Below are positions 17,097 to 25,327 of a stretch of 64,000 nt of DNA, in pieces (position 1 is the first letter of the stretch; each line of letters starts with the position of its first letter). This DNA is from Myxococcus xanthus (GTDB lineage: Bacteria; Myxococcota; Myxococcia; Myxococcales; Myxococcaceae), in NCBI RefSeq assembly GCF_006402735.1, contig NZ_CP017174.1, positions 1-64,000 on the forward strand. The letters are read 5' to 3'. Made by a program: the position numbers and the translations under genes. Under the pieces are notes generated by a model. The model ran no database searches, was not told the origin of the DNA, and was given only the letters and a program-made list of their open reading frames with translations.

Positions 17097-18333
17097 AGAC
17101 CAAAGCTGCTACGTGTACATCCAACTCCCGGGTTCCATGGACGTCGTCACCTGTGGGCGCTTCCTGCAACAGGACGGCGTGGGGCGCTTCGTCTATGGCC
17201 GGAGCTATCTGGCCAACCCGCACGCGGTCGAACTGGAGAAGTTCGAGCTGCCACTCCGCCCTGGCACCTTCGAGACAGCCAGACTCGGCGGCATCTTCGG
17301 CTCCCTGCGTGATTCATCTCCAGATGCCTGGGGTCGCCGCGTCATCGAGCGCCAGTTGGGACGCGCGGACCTGAGCGAGGTCGACTTCCTCCTCAACTCT
17401 CCCGAGGACCGTGCGGGAGCCCTGTCATTCGGCACCAGTCCCACGCCGCCCGCACCCGTCCATCAGTTCAACAAGGTCCTCCGGCTGGACCTCCTGCTCG
17501 AGGAAGCAAGGCGCGTCGAACAAGAGCTGCCGCTGTCCGGTCCCCAGGTCAGTGACCTGGTGAATCCCGGCAGTTCCATGGGCGGCGCCCGGCCGAAGAA
17601 CGTCGTCGAGGATGAAGAGGGGCTCTGGGTCGCCAAGTTCCCGGCCCGAGGTGACCGCTGGAACAACGCGGCGGTCGAAGGGGGCATGCTGAAGCTCGCC
17701 AGCGAGTGCGGCCTGAGGGCCGCCGTGAGCAAACGCACGCATGTCGCGGGACAGGACGTGTTGCTCGTCCGCCGGTTCGACCGGGAGCGCGTCGACGACG
17801 GTTACCACCGGCACCGGATGGTCAGCGCACTGACTGTCTTGCGTGCCGACGAGAATCCGCAGGACCGTTCGAAGTGGTCCTACATCCTGCTGGCGGATGA
17901 GCTGAAGCGGTGGGTTGGCAATCCGGACGAGGACCTCCGCGAGTTGTTCTCACGGATGGTGTTCAACGCCCTCATCTCGAACATCGACGACCATCCGAGG
18001 AACCACGCGCTCATCGCGCCAGGTGCCGCGTGGCACCTCTCACCTGCCTATGACCTGACTCCACTGCCTCAGGTCAGCGTGGAGCGTCACCTGGCCATGG
18101 AGGCCGGTAGCACGCAGCATCGCCGTGCCACCCGGCAGAACCTCTTGAGTGAGTGCGGCCGCTTCCGGCTATCGAAAGAGGCCGCACATCATCTCATCGA
18201 CACGATGAAGACCATCGTGTCCGCCCGCTGGCGGGGCGCCATCAAGGACTGCGGGGGCACGAACGCAGACGTGACGGCGGTCGAACGGGCGTTCGACTCC
18301 GAGGGCTTCGAGTACACGCACTACGGCGCATAG
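17083..18333 (+). CDS. hipA: HipA family toxin, Ser/Thr protein kinase
   Basis: 416 residues, close to the 440 of E. coli HipA. The N-subdomain-1 covers about residues 1-110. The Gly-rich loop that is autophosphorylated in HipA appears as NPGSSMGGARPK near residue 165. The catalytic segment is SNIDDHPRNHAL near residue 305 (the N-x-D-x-H-x-x-N pattern), and the metal-binding aspartate lies in LSPAYDLTP near 325. These key residues are intact, so it should be active. Known HipA proteins phosphorylate glutamyl-tRNA synthetase and cause growth arrest. The target here is inferred. The last codons overlap antisense with a copy of the esterase gene end that is 58/60 identical to 20093-20152. Confidence 0.92.
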   Translation: MRTSEDQSCYVYIQLPGSMDVVTCGRFLQQDGVGRFVYGRSYLANPHAVELEKFELPLRPGTFETARLGGIFGSLRDSSPDAWGRRVIERQLGRADLSEVDFLLNSPEDRAGALSFGTSPTPPAPVHQFNKVLRLDLLLEEARRVEQELPLSGPQVSDLVNPGSSMGGARPKNVVEDEEGLWVAKFPARGDRWNNAAVEGGMLKLASECGLRAAVSKRTHVAGQDVLLVRRFDRERVDDGYHRHRMVSALTVLRADENPQDRSKWSYILLADELKRWVGNPDEDLRELFSRMVFNALISNIDDHPRNHALIAPGAAWHLSPAYDLTPLPQVSVERHLAMEAGSTQHRRATRQNLLSECGRFRLSKEAAHHLIDTMKTIVSARWRGAIKDCGGTNADVTAVERAFDSEGFEYTHYGA

Positions 18334-18380
18334 ACGACCGTCAGCACCGCGTTCGCCCCATCCCGGACGAACAGGTACTG
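18321..18380 (-). repeat. copy of the 3' end of the PHB-depolymerase-like gene
   Basis: These 60 bases match 20093-20152, the last 60 bases of the esterase gene, at 58 positions by direct comparison (differences T/C at the stop-proximal base and in CATCGC/CACCGC). The copy continues more weakly to about 18400, with a deletion of about 21 bases. The matching strand gives the C-terminus ...VRDGANAVLTVVY.. before the stop. It is a remnant, not a gene. Confidence 0.85.
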
Positions 18381-18420
18381 AAGCGCAGCCGAAGCCGCGT
18401 CCCGCTCCTGGAGCACTCGC

Positions 18421-18490
18421 TCCCCGCCGTGCCAATGGAGTCGAACATTTCGTCCGGGCTAGGCTCGGACAAGGTGCATTCAGGCATGGG
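18421..18490 (-). repeat. degenerate copy of the 5' end of the methyltransferase gene
   Basis: These 70 bases align without gaps to 16531-16600, the first codons of the TrmN6-like gene, with 60 identities counted by hand. The ATG complement is retained at 18485-18487, but no full coding frame follows. With the esterase remnant just before it, this places copies of both island flanks in the middle of the island. Confidence 0.8.
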
Positions 18491-18613
18491 CTGGGACTTC
18501 CTACCGAACGTGAATCCTGGACTTCAGGACAACGCCGTATGGCGGACTCTGCTCGCCGTGGTCGCATTTGAACTTCGCAACAAGCAAGCGCCCAGGCTCG
18601 GCTCCTGAACGAC

Positions 18614-18650
18614 TGCACTCTCAAGTGCGCCGCACGCACTTTTTAGTGCA
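18614..18650 (+). promoter_or_regulatory. two tandem 14-bp operator-like dyads upstream of the HTH-HipA gene
   Basis: GCACT-N4-AGTGC occurs twice, at 18615-18628 and 18636-18649. The centres are 21 bp apart, two helical turns, on one face of DNA. The region around them (18600-18760) is visibly richer in A+T than the rest of the window. Nothing else in the 427 bases between 18334 and 18760 looks like a gene. The sites fit binding by the N-terminal HTH of the downstream protein. Confidence 0.7.
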
Positions 18651-18760
18651 AATCTCCTCACGACAGTCGCCTTACAGGAGAAATAGCTAAGTAAGATCAG
18701 TTGGTTGAAGAAAAAGATCCGATCCACTATATGCTCAAGAATCTGCTCACGGATCTTCTC

Positions 18761-20071
18761 ATGCTTTCCATAGACCAACTTCTCACCGCCCTAAGTCGCC
18801 AGCCTGAAATACGGGGAAGTGAGCTGGCCACCCAGTTGGGAACATCCCGTCAAACGGTGTCGCGGTTGATATCTGCGGCCGGCGATCGTGTCTGCAAGAT
18901 GGGGAAGGGGCCCGCAACTCGCTATGCCCGCACCAGGGCAATCTCAGAGCTAGGGACTCAAATACCGATCTACAGAATTGACGATGTGGGACGTGTTCAC
19001 TCCATAGCTACCCTTCGCCCCCTATGGAATGGTGGCTGCTGGATTGAGGAGGAAGGCAGTTCAGGAGAACGTTTTGTCGGGCTGCCCCCCTTCGCCGCCG
19101 ATATGTGTCCCCAAGGCTACCTGGGTCGTGGCTTCGCGAATCGCCACCAAGATCTAGGGCTCCCCCCCCGCATCACGGACTGGACGGAAGATCACCAACT
19201 CATGGCTCTCGCGCTCCGGGGTGATGACTGCGTCGGAAACCGCATTATCGGCACGGCCTCCTTGGACCTGTTTCTCGCGAGCACGCTTCGGCCATCAACC
19301 GATGCGCAATACCCGGAACTCGCCCGGTCCTCCATGTCGAGTGAAGCAGGCTCCTCTGCGGGAGGTGAGCAGCCAAAGTTCACGGCGTACGTTGAAGGGC
19401 GCCATGTTCTGGTGAAGTTCGCGGCAAGTGACAACAGTGCCGCCGCTCAGCGTTGGAGAGAGCTGCTCGTCTGCGAAGGCCTCGCACTCGAAGCGGTTCG
19501 CAACGCCGGGATTCCGGCCGCAACCACGCGTTCCATCCGCGTCGAGGGCTACCAGTTCCTCGAGGTCGAGCGCTTCGACCGGGTGGGTGAAAGAGGCCGC
19601 AATGCACTGCTCTCGCTCAAGGCCATCGACAACGAGTACCTCGGCCATGAAGGCAAGGGGAGCACCTGGACCAGCGCGGCCCGGTATCTCCTGCAGATCC
19701 AGTACATCAGCGACGAGGACGCCAAGCGCATGCGCTGGCTCGACACCTTCGGGCAGCTCACCGGCAACACCGACCGCCACTTCGGCAACCTCTCCTTCTT
19801 CGAGGAAGGGCCCAAGCGGTTCCGGCTCGCCCCCGCCTACGACATGCTCCCGATGATGTTCGCCCCCGTGGGCACGAGCATCGTCGAGCGCACCTTCGAG
19901 CCCCGGCCGCCCACCGCGGAGACGCTCGATGTCTGGGCCGATGCCGCACAACACGCACTGGCCTACTGGAACCGGCTGGAGCAGACCCCCGAACTCAGCG
20001 ACACGTTCCGCGGCCACTGCGCACGATGCAGGGACTCACTTGCCGCGCTGATGCAGCGGACGCCGGTCTGA
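18761..20071 (+). CDS. yjjJ: HTH-HipA fusion kinase, YjjJ (HipH) type
   Basis: 436 residues from the ATG at 18761; ATG 18731 and TTG 18701 are in-frame alternatives. E. coli YjjJ has about 443. Residues 1-45 form a winged HTH (QLLTALSRQPEIRGSELATQ, LGTSRQTVSRLI). The rest is a HipA kinase: Gly-rich loop SSAGGEQPKFTAYV near 205, catalytic GNTDRHFGNLSF near 325 and metal site APAYDMLP near 345, all intact. The antitoxin-like DNA-binding part is fused to the toxin, so no separate hipB is needed. Codon use is AT-rich in the first third and typical of the genome after about 19500, a mosaic that suggests transfer or recombination. Confidence 0.88.
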   Translation: MLSIDQLLTALSRQPEIRGSELATQLGTSRQTVSRLISAAGDRVCKMGKGPATRYARTRAISELGTQIPIYRIDDVGRVHSIATLRPLWNGGCWIEEEGSSGERFVGLPPFAADMCPQGYLGRGFANRHQDLGLPPRITDWTEDHQLMALALRGDDCVGNRIIGTASLDLFLASTLRPSTDAQYPELARSSMSSEAGSSAGGEQPKFTAYVEGRHVLVKFAASDNSAAAQRWRELLVCEGLALEAVRNAGIPAATTRSIRVEGYQFLEVERFDRVGERGRNALLSLKAIDNEYLGHEGKGSTWTSAARYLLQIQYISDEDAKRMRWLDTFGQLTGNTDRHFGNLSFFEEGPKRFRLAPAYDMLPMMFAPVGTSIVERTFEPRPPTAETLDVWADAAQHALAYWNRLEQTPELSDTFRGHCARCRDSLAALMQRTPV

Positions 20072-20081
20072 GCCGGCGTCC
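20058..20081. terminator. hairpin overlapping the HTH-HipA stop codon
   Basis: GGACGCCGG (20058-20066) and CCGGCGTCC (20073-20081) form a perfect nine-base stem with a six-base loop. The TGA of the HTH-HipA gene lies in the loop region. It separates that gene from the convergent esterase gene 21 bases away and can serve both. Confidence 0.65.
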
Positions 20082-20092
20082 GCCCCGTCTTC

Positions 20093-21988
20093 CTACGGCG
20101 TATAGACGACCGTCAGCATCGCGTTCGCCCCATCCCGGACGAACAGGTACTGCGTGGCCATCTGCGCCTGGGTGAAGCGCAGCCGCAGCTGCGTCTTCCC
20201 TGTCTTGCTGATGGCGGAGAGGCCTTCCACGCTGAAGTCCCCGGAGCTCTTCGCTCCTGCGCTGAACTGGTCGATGCCCGCGACGCTGCTCGCGGTGGCC
20301 GCCGCCGCCCAGTCCGTCACCTCCGTGTTCGCCGCGTTGAACGTCCCCGTCTTCGCGTCGATGACCAGCGTGTTGCCCGCGGGCGTCGACCACGGGTCTC
20401 CCGAGCCCGACGAGTAGCTCACCGTCAGGTACGCCCGCGTGACGGTGGCCCCGTCCGGGAGGCTCGACGTGTCGAAGGAGAGGAAGGACCGGTTGTACTT
20501 CCCATCCGTCCCCCGGCCGAGCGCCAGGTTCGTCATCAGCCCCACCGCCGCCCCGCTGCCATCCGCGTTCGCCTTCAGGTAGCCGTCATCCGCCAAGATG
20601 CTCGTGAACTGCACCGTCACCGGCGCCGGGGAGCCCGCGTTCCTCACCGTCACCACCGTGTCGTTGTCCGTCGCCTGGTTGCCCGCGGCGTCAAATGCAC
20701 GGGCGCCCAGCGTGTACCGCCCGTTGGACACGGCCGTGCTGTTCCAAGCGAAGGCATACGGCGCCTGCGTGTCCGTGGACGCCACCTCGCCATTCACCAG
20801 GAACTCCACCCGGATGACGCCCACCGCGTCCGCCGCGTCCGCGGTGACATTCACCGTGCCACTCACCGTGGCCCCATTCGCCGGCGCCGTCACGTTGACG
20901 GTGGGCGGCGTGGTGTCACCCGTGGGGCCGCCTCCGCCTCCCGTAATCCCGAAGAACTTCACCTGGTGGTAGACGGAGCAGAGGTTCACATCGCTCAGGT
21001 ACGCCCCCACCGAGCCACAGGCCGCGCTGCCCGTGCCGCCGGGGAACTGGAACTGCGCATCCATGGCCACCGCGTGGCCCATGCCGGTGAGCTCCCACGT
21101 CTCCACCAGCGCGTTGCCCGCGCCGTCCCGGTACACCTTGTGTGGGAAGCCGGACACCGTCTCCACCGTGTCCGGCGTCTGGTCGATGCCGTGCACGTTC
21201 GTCCACTGCTCCATCGCCTCGGTGAGGTTCATCACGTTCACCGTGTAGTCACTGGTGCCGTGCCAGATGGTGACGCGCGGACGCGGGCCCGCGTAACCCG
21301 GGTACGCGCTGCGGACCACGTCTCCCCACGCGGCGGGCGTGCGGTTCACACCCGGGCTCATGCAGCTGAAGCCCGCATTCATCGACTCCGCGCACCGGTA
21401 CGGGCCACCGGAGTGGATGGCCCCGGCGGAGAAGACATCCGGGTAGGCGGCCAGCAGCGCGGGCGTCATGTATCCCCCCGCCGAGAACCCCGCCACGTAC
21501 ACCCGCGACGAGTCGATGGAGTACGTGGCCTTCATCGTGTCCACCATCTGCTTGATGGACAGCGCCTCGCCCCGGTCTCGTGAGAAGTCACCTGGCTCGA
21601 ACCAGTTGAAGCAACTGGTCATGTTGTTGCCACTCTGCTGCTGCGGATAGACGACATAGAACTTGTAGACGTCCGCCGCCGCGGACCAGCCGGCGCCCTC
21701 CATGCCCGCGGCCCGCTGCGTACAGCCGTGCATCACCACCACCAGCGGCGCGTTGGCCGGCATGCCGGACGGCACGTGGCTGAACATCTGCAAGTTGCCG
21801 GGGTTGCTGCCAAAGCCCGTCACCTGCGTGAGCAGGGGCTGGTGCTGCTCCGTCACCTCGGACTCGGCCTCCGGTGCGTCCCCCGCCGGGCCGCCACAGC
21901 CCGTGAGGCCCGCGAACAGCCACGCGGCAAGAGGCACTCCGGCGGACCACGACCACGGCCAGGAACGGCTGCGGCGCTGCTTGAGCAT
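20093..21988 (-). CDS. PHB-depolymerase family esterase lipoprotein with Ig-like and C-terminal beta (CBM96-like) domains
   Basis: 631 residues. Lipobox LTGC at about residue 28 makes it a lipoprotein. Residues about 55-310 are an esterase of the poly(3-hydroxybutyrate) depolymerase family: VVVMHGCTQ (oxyanion region), nucleophile in VAGFSAGGYM, aspartate in WHGTSDYTVN and histidine in LTGMGHAVAM. An Ig-like domain follows (PPTVNVTAPANGATVSGTV, about 355-445). The C-terminus is a beta module of the DNRLRE/CBM96 type with RSFLSFDTSSLPDGATV. The substrate may be PHB, a feruloylated glycan or another polyester. ATG 21988 follows GGGAG. It is the right flank of the HipA island; its last 60 bases are duplicated at 18321. 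Confidence 0.9.
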   Translation of the reverse strand: MLKQRRSRSWPWSWSAGVPLAAWLFAGLTGCGGPAGDAPEAESEVTEQHQPLLTQVTGFGSNPGNLQMFSHVPSGMPANAPLVVVMHGCTQRAAGMEGAGWSAAADVYKFYVVYPQQQSGNNMTSCFNWFEPGDFSRDRGEALSIKQMVDTMKATYSIDSSRVYVAGFSAGGYMTPALLAAYPDVFSAGAIHSGGPYRCAESMNAGFSCMSPGVNRTPAAWGDVVRSAYPGYAGPRPRVTIWHGTSDYTVNVMNLTEAMEQWTNVHGIDQTPDTVETVSGFPHKVYRDGAGNALVETWELTGMGHAVAMDAQFQFPGGTGSAACGSVGAYLSDVNLCSVYHQVKFFGITGGGGGPTGDTTPPTVNVTAPANGATVSGTVNVTADAADAVGVIRVEFLVNGEVASTDTQAPYAFAWNSTAVSNGRYTLGARAFDAAGNQATDNDTVVTVRNAGSPAPVTVQFTSILADDGYLKANADGSGAAVGLMTNLALGRGTDGKYNRSFLSFDTSSLPDGATVTRAYLTVSYSSGSGDPWSTPAGNTLVIDAKTGTFNAANTEVTDWAAAATASSVAGIDQFSAGAKSSGDFSVEGLSAISKTGKTQLRLRFTQAQMATQYLFVRDGANAMLTVVYTP

Positions 21989-22058
21989 GGTGTCTCCCTG
22001 GTGGCCACGCGTGAAAAGGGTGGCCGCGGGGCGAAACCTGACTCTTCCGGGAGTCACT

Positions 22059-22145
22059 GATTCAAGGCGCGTCGCGTCGCATCGCGCTGAAACATGAACC
22101 AGGATTCAAATCACGCACCGCGTCGTGTGGTGCGCTGAAACATGA
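22059..22145. repeat. imperfect direct repeat upstream of the esterase gene
   Basis: GATTCAA followed by GCGCTGAAACATGA occurs at 22059/22084 and again at 22103/22132. The GCGCTGAAACATGA parts are identical. The spacing inside the units differs (25 and 29 bases). The pair stands in the 233-base promoter gap of the esterase gene and may be a regulator-binding region. Confidence 0.5.
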
Positions 22146-22221
22146 GTCAGCCCTCAGCTCAGGGAAGATACCGGGTGCCGGGCAGCCAGCTCCCCCGCCG
22201 CCCGGCGTCCTCCGGCGAGGC

Positions 22222-23181
22222 TCAGCGTTCGGCGACGAGCCGCTCCGCCACGTCCAGCACCTTGGCCTCCACGCACACGTCGTCCAGGTGGTTGGCCTCC
22301 ACCAGGCCGGTGGGGCTCGTCACGTTGACCTCGGTGAGGTAGGTGCCCAGCACGTCGATGCCCACCAGCCGCAGCCCGCGCTTCACCAGCTCCGGCTTCA
22401 GGCGCTCGCAAATCTCCAGGTCCCGCGGGGTGAGCACGGCCTTGCGAGGCACACCGCCCGCCGCCATGTTGCCGCGGTGGTCGTCGTCGGATGGGACGCG
22501 CAGCACGCCGCCCACCGGCTCGCCGTCCACCAGGAGGATGCGCTTGTCGCCCTGGCGGCTCTCCGGGATGTACGCCTGCGCCATGACGGCCTCGCGGCCG
22601 CCCCGGGTGAGCATGTCCACCGCGGAGCGCGCGTTCCGGTCCGTGGCGGACAGGAAGAGGATGCCCTTGCCCGCGAAGCCATCCACCGGCTTGAGGATGG
22701 TGCCCGCCGCGTTGCGCGCGATGAAGTCCAGCAGCACCGGCAGCTCGCTGGTGACGCGCGTGTCCGGCATCAGGTCCGGGTAGCGCAGGGAGAAGAGCTT
22801 CTCGTTCGCGTCGCGGATGCCCGCCGGCTCGTTGATGAAGACAGGGGGCCGGCCCGTGCCGCACAGCTCCACCAGTTGGGTGGCGTGCAGGAACTCCGCG
22901 TCCACCGGCGGGTCCTTGCGCATGAAGAGCACGTCCAGCGAGGACACCGGGCGAGGGGCCTCGTCGAGGATGTCGAAGTGCCGTCCCAGCTCGCGGCGCA
23001 CGGTGACGTGGCGCATGCGCGCCTCCGCGCAGGTGCCGTTGAAGCGCAACCAGCCCTGCTCGAAGTAGCGCACCTGGTGGCCGCGCTTCTGCGCTTCGAG
23101 CATCAACGCGAACGTGGAGTCGTGGTCCACCCGCACCGTCTCGAGCGGGTCCATCAGGAAGCCAATGGTCAGAGGGGCCAT
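22222..23181 (-). CDS. gshB: glutathione synthetase, prokaryotic ATP-grasp type
   Basis: 319 residues, the usual length for GshB (E. coli 315). It joins gamma-glutamylcysteine and glycine with ATP in the cytoplasm. The N-terminal MAPLTIGFLMDPLETVRVDH is typical. The ATP-grasp core has TILKPVDGFAGKGILFL near residue 160, QAYIPESRQGDKRILLVDG near 200, RVPSDDDHRGNMAAGG (the glutathione-binding DxRxN segment) and LTEVNVTSPTGL near 280, all intact. gshA is not in the window. It stands alone, 79 bases after the PEGA kinase gene on the same strand, so read-through from that gene is possible. Confidence 0.95.
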   Translation of the reverse strand: MAPLTIGFLMDPLETVRVDHDSTFALMLEAQKRGHQVRYFEQGWLRFNGTCAEARMRHVTVRRELGRHFDILDEAPRPVSSLDVLFMRKDPPVDAEFLHATQLVELCGTGRPPVFINEPAGIRDANEKLFSLRYPDLMPDTRVTSELPVLLDFIARNAAGTILKPVDGFAGKGILFLSATDRNARSAVDMLTRGGREAVMAQAYIPESRQGDKRILLVDGEPVGGVLRVPSDDDHRGNMAAGGVPRKAVLTPRDLEICERLKPELVKRGLRLVGIDVLGTYLTEVNVTSPTGLVEANHLDDVCVEAKVLDVAERLVAER

Positions 23182-23260
23182 ACAGTCCGGAATCAGAGGG
23201 AGAGGGGCGCGAAGATAACCAAGTGCCCCGGGACGTGCCCCTCAATCCCGGTTCTGTGTT

Positions 23261-24970
23261 TCAGCGCTCGGGGATTTCCGCCAGCTTCAGCCGGAACTGG
23301 GTCGTCTCCCCGGCGCTGATCGGCACCGACAGCATGCGCTTCTTGCCGTCCGGGCCCACGATGGTCAGGTCGTGCTCCCCAGCGGGCATGGCCACGTTGA
23401 ACATCGGCGTGCGGCCCACGCGCTTCTTGCCTCGGAAGACCTCCGCCTCTGGCAGCACCAGCAAGGTCAGCTTGCCTCGACCCTTCGCCGGGCGAGCGCT
23501 CGCCGCCTCCTTGGGACGGTTCTCTTCCGCGTCCTCGCCGCCCACCGCGGCCCCCAACGCCTTCGCCGGAGCCTCCGGGGTGGGAGCGTCATAGCCCGGC
23601 ACCGGGTAGACGGGCAGGTTCGGGTCATGGCGGGGGAGGGCGCGCAGCGCGTTCGCGTCCTCTTCATCCACCGTCTCGTTCAGCACCTTCGACAGGTGCC
23701 AGGCGCCATAGCCGCCGCCCACCAGGATGGTCATCAGCACCAGTCCCCACACCACGTTGGAGGATTTGCCCTCCGGTGGCGACTGGTTGTCCGTGGCGGC
23801 GGCCGCCTTCCGGGGTGCTTGCGCCGCGGGCACCTTGCGCGAGGGCTTGCGCGGCATGCCGGCCACGCCGTTCGACGGCGTCGGGATGTCCTTGCGCTCG
23901 GGGAGGTAGGGCCCGTCATCACTGCGCAGGGCCCGCTTCGCGGAGTCCAGCATGACGCCGTTGGTGGTGCCGTCCGCGGACTCCAGCATGACGCGCGTGG
24001 CGGACATGCGCTCGGCGAACCAGTCCTGCATCAGCGCGGCCCGGTCATGCGCGTCCAGCAGCAGCTTGCCCGCCGCCGCTTCAATCGCCCGGGCCATGTC
24101 CCGGCCGGTGGCGAAGCGCTTCTCGCGGCTGCGCTCCAGCGCCCGCATCACCACCTTGGACACCTCTTCGGGCACGTGCGGCGAGACGTGCGAGGGCCAG
24201 GGGACGGGCGCCTCCAAAATCTTCATCATCTCGTCGCGCTCGTTCTTGCCCGCGAACAGGCGCGCGCCGGTGATGAGCTCGTGCATCATCACCCCGACGG
24301 AGAACAAGTCACTGCGGCCGTCCAGCGTCTCGCCCCGCACCTGCTCCGGGGACATGTACCCGGTGGTGCCCTTCACCGTGCCGACGTTGGTGCGCTCCAG
24401 GCTGTCCTTCGCCTTGGCGATGCCGAAGTCGAGCAGCTTCACCACGCCGTCGTACGTCACCATGATGTTCTTCTGGGCGACGTCGCGGTGGATGACGGGG
24501 CTGGGCGCGCCGGAGGGCGCCGTATAGGTGTGCGCGTAGTGCAGCGCCATGCAGACGTCGCGCGCCACCGACAGCGTGAAGCCCAGCGGGAGCTGCTCCT
24601 GGCGGCGCAGGCACGCGCCGGTAATCTGGTTCAGGTTCTGCCCGGCGATGAACTCCATGGCCAGGTAGAGCCCGTCATCCTCGCGCCCCAGGTCGAACAC
24701 CTGCGCGATGTTCGGGTGGTTGAAGGCCGCGGTGATGCGCGCCTCGTCCAGGAACATGCGTTCGAACTGCGCATTGTCCCGCGCGTCCGGCAGCACCCGT
24801 TTGATGACCACGTACTTACGGAAGCCACCCGGACCCGAAGTGAAGCCCAGGAACAGCTCCGCCATGCCACCCACGGAGAGCTGCGTGACGACCTCGTACT
24901 TCCCGATGCGCTCGCCCCGATAGAAGTCGATGGGGAAACCCTCCGCCGGCACCCCGCTGTCGGGGCACAT
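23261..24970 (-). CDS. Ser/Thr protein kinase with transmembrane helix and C-terminal PEGA domain
   Basis: 569 residues. The kinase domain (about 20-290) has the Gly-rich loop LSVGGMAELF, catalytic lysine in VIKRV, HRDVAQKN near residue 161, DFGIAKA and the activation segment GYMSPEQVRGE, so it is an active Hanks-type kinase. A juxtamembrane region is followed by one membrane helix (VVWGLVLMTILVGGGYGAW) near residue 410 and a PEGA domain (about 490-569: LTLLVLPEAEVF, TPMFNVAMPAGEHDLTI). Such kinases signal across the membrane in Myxococcota development and predation. The same architecture occurs in the gene at 31970-34870. The ribosome site before ATG 24970 is weak. Confidence 0.95.
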   Translation of the reverse strand: MCPDSGVPAEGFPIDFYRGERIGKYEVVTQLSVGGMAELFLGFTSGPGGFRKYVVIKRVLPDARDNAQFERMFLDEARITAAFNHPNIAQVFDLGREDDGLYLAMEFIAGQNLNQITGACLRRQEQLPLGFTLSVARDVCMALHYAHTYTAPSGAPSPVIHRDVAQKNIMVTYDGVVKLLDFGIAKAKDSLERTNVGTVKGTTGYMSPEQVRGETLDGRSDLFSVGVMMHELITGARLFAGKNERDEMMKILEAPVPWPSHVSPHVPEEVSKVVMRALERSREKRFATGRDMARAIEAAAGKLLLDAHDRAALMQDWFAERMSATRVMLESADGTTNGVMLDSAKRALRSDDGPYLPERKDIPTPSNGVAGMPRKPSRKVPAAQAPRKAAAATDNQSPPEGKSSNVVWGLVLMTILVGGGYGAWHLSKVLNETVDEEDANALRALPRHDPNLPVYPVPGYDAPTPEAPAKALGAAVGGEDAEENRPKEAASARPAKGRGKLTLLVLPEAEVFRGKKRVGRTPMFNVAMPAGEHDLTIVGPDGKKRMLSVPISAGETTQFRLKLAEIPER

Positions 24971-25060
24971 CCCGCGTCAGACGATAACAGGCATGTGCGG
25001 GGCGGACGTGAGGTGAGAATGGGCCACCACCTGGGGTGCCTCCCGCATCCACCGGGAAGC

Positions 25061-25307
25061 TGTGGATGGCCTGTGGACAGCGGGGGAGGGGCTGTGGAGA
25101 AACCCCGGTGTGGATCAACACCTGTGGGTTCCCGGGGATAACCGTCACTTTACCCACATGTAGCAGATCCCAAATTCGTGAGTGTTCCCGGGAGCTTGCT
25201 GACTTGTCCCCAAGTCCGAGCTGCCTACTGCCACTACCAATAGATCAATACCTCTATGAACCTTTAGAAGAAGCAGTCCGCGCTGGGGACGAAGTGCCTG
25301 TGGAAAC
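25061..25307. other. candidate replication-origin-like or DnaA-titrating region (DnaA-box cluster plus AT-richer tract)
   Basis: The 357-base gap 24971-25327 has no gene. TGTGGA occurs five times in one orientation (nonamers TGTGGATGG 25061, TGTGGACAG 25072, TGTGGAGAA 25093, TGTGGATCA 25109, TGTGGAAAC 25299). TGTGGGTTC (25123) and, on the other strand, TTACCCACA (25150-25158) add to it. The ones at 25093, 25109 and 25150 match the consensus DnaA box at 8 of 9 positions. An AT-richer tract follows at about 25230-25275 and could be an unwinding element. dnaA itself is 24 kb away, so this may be the origin or a secondary DnaA-binding site. Confidence 0.5.
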
Positions 25308-25327
25308 CCAGGGCGGGTGCCCCCACC

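Noticed and set aside
18334..18700. A 156-codon minus-strand frame at 18169-18639
   Set aside because: It runs across the two flank remnants and has no domain. Its apparent likeness to the methyltransferase N-terminus comes from the copied DNA.
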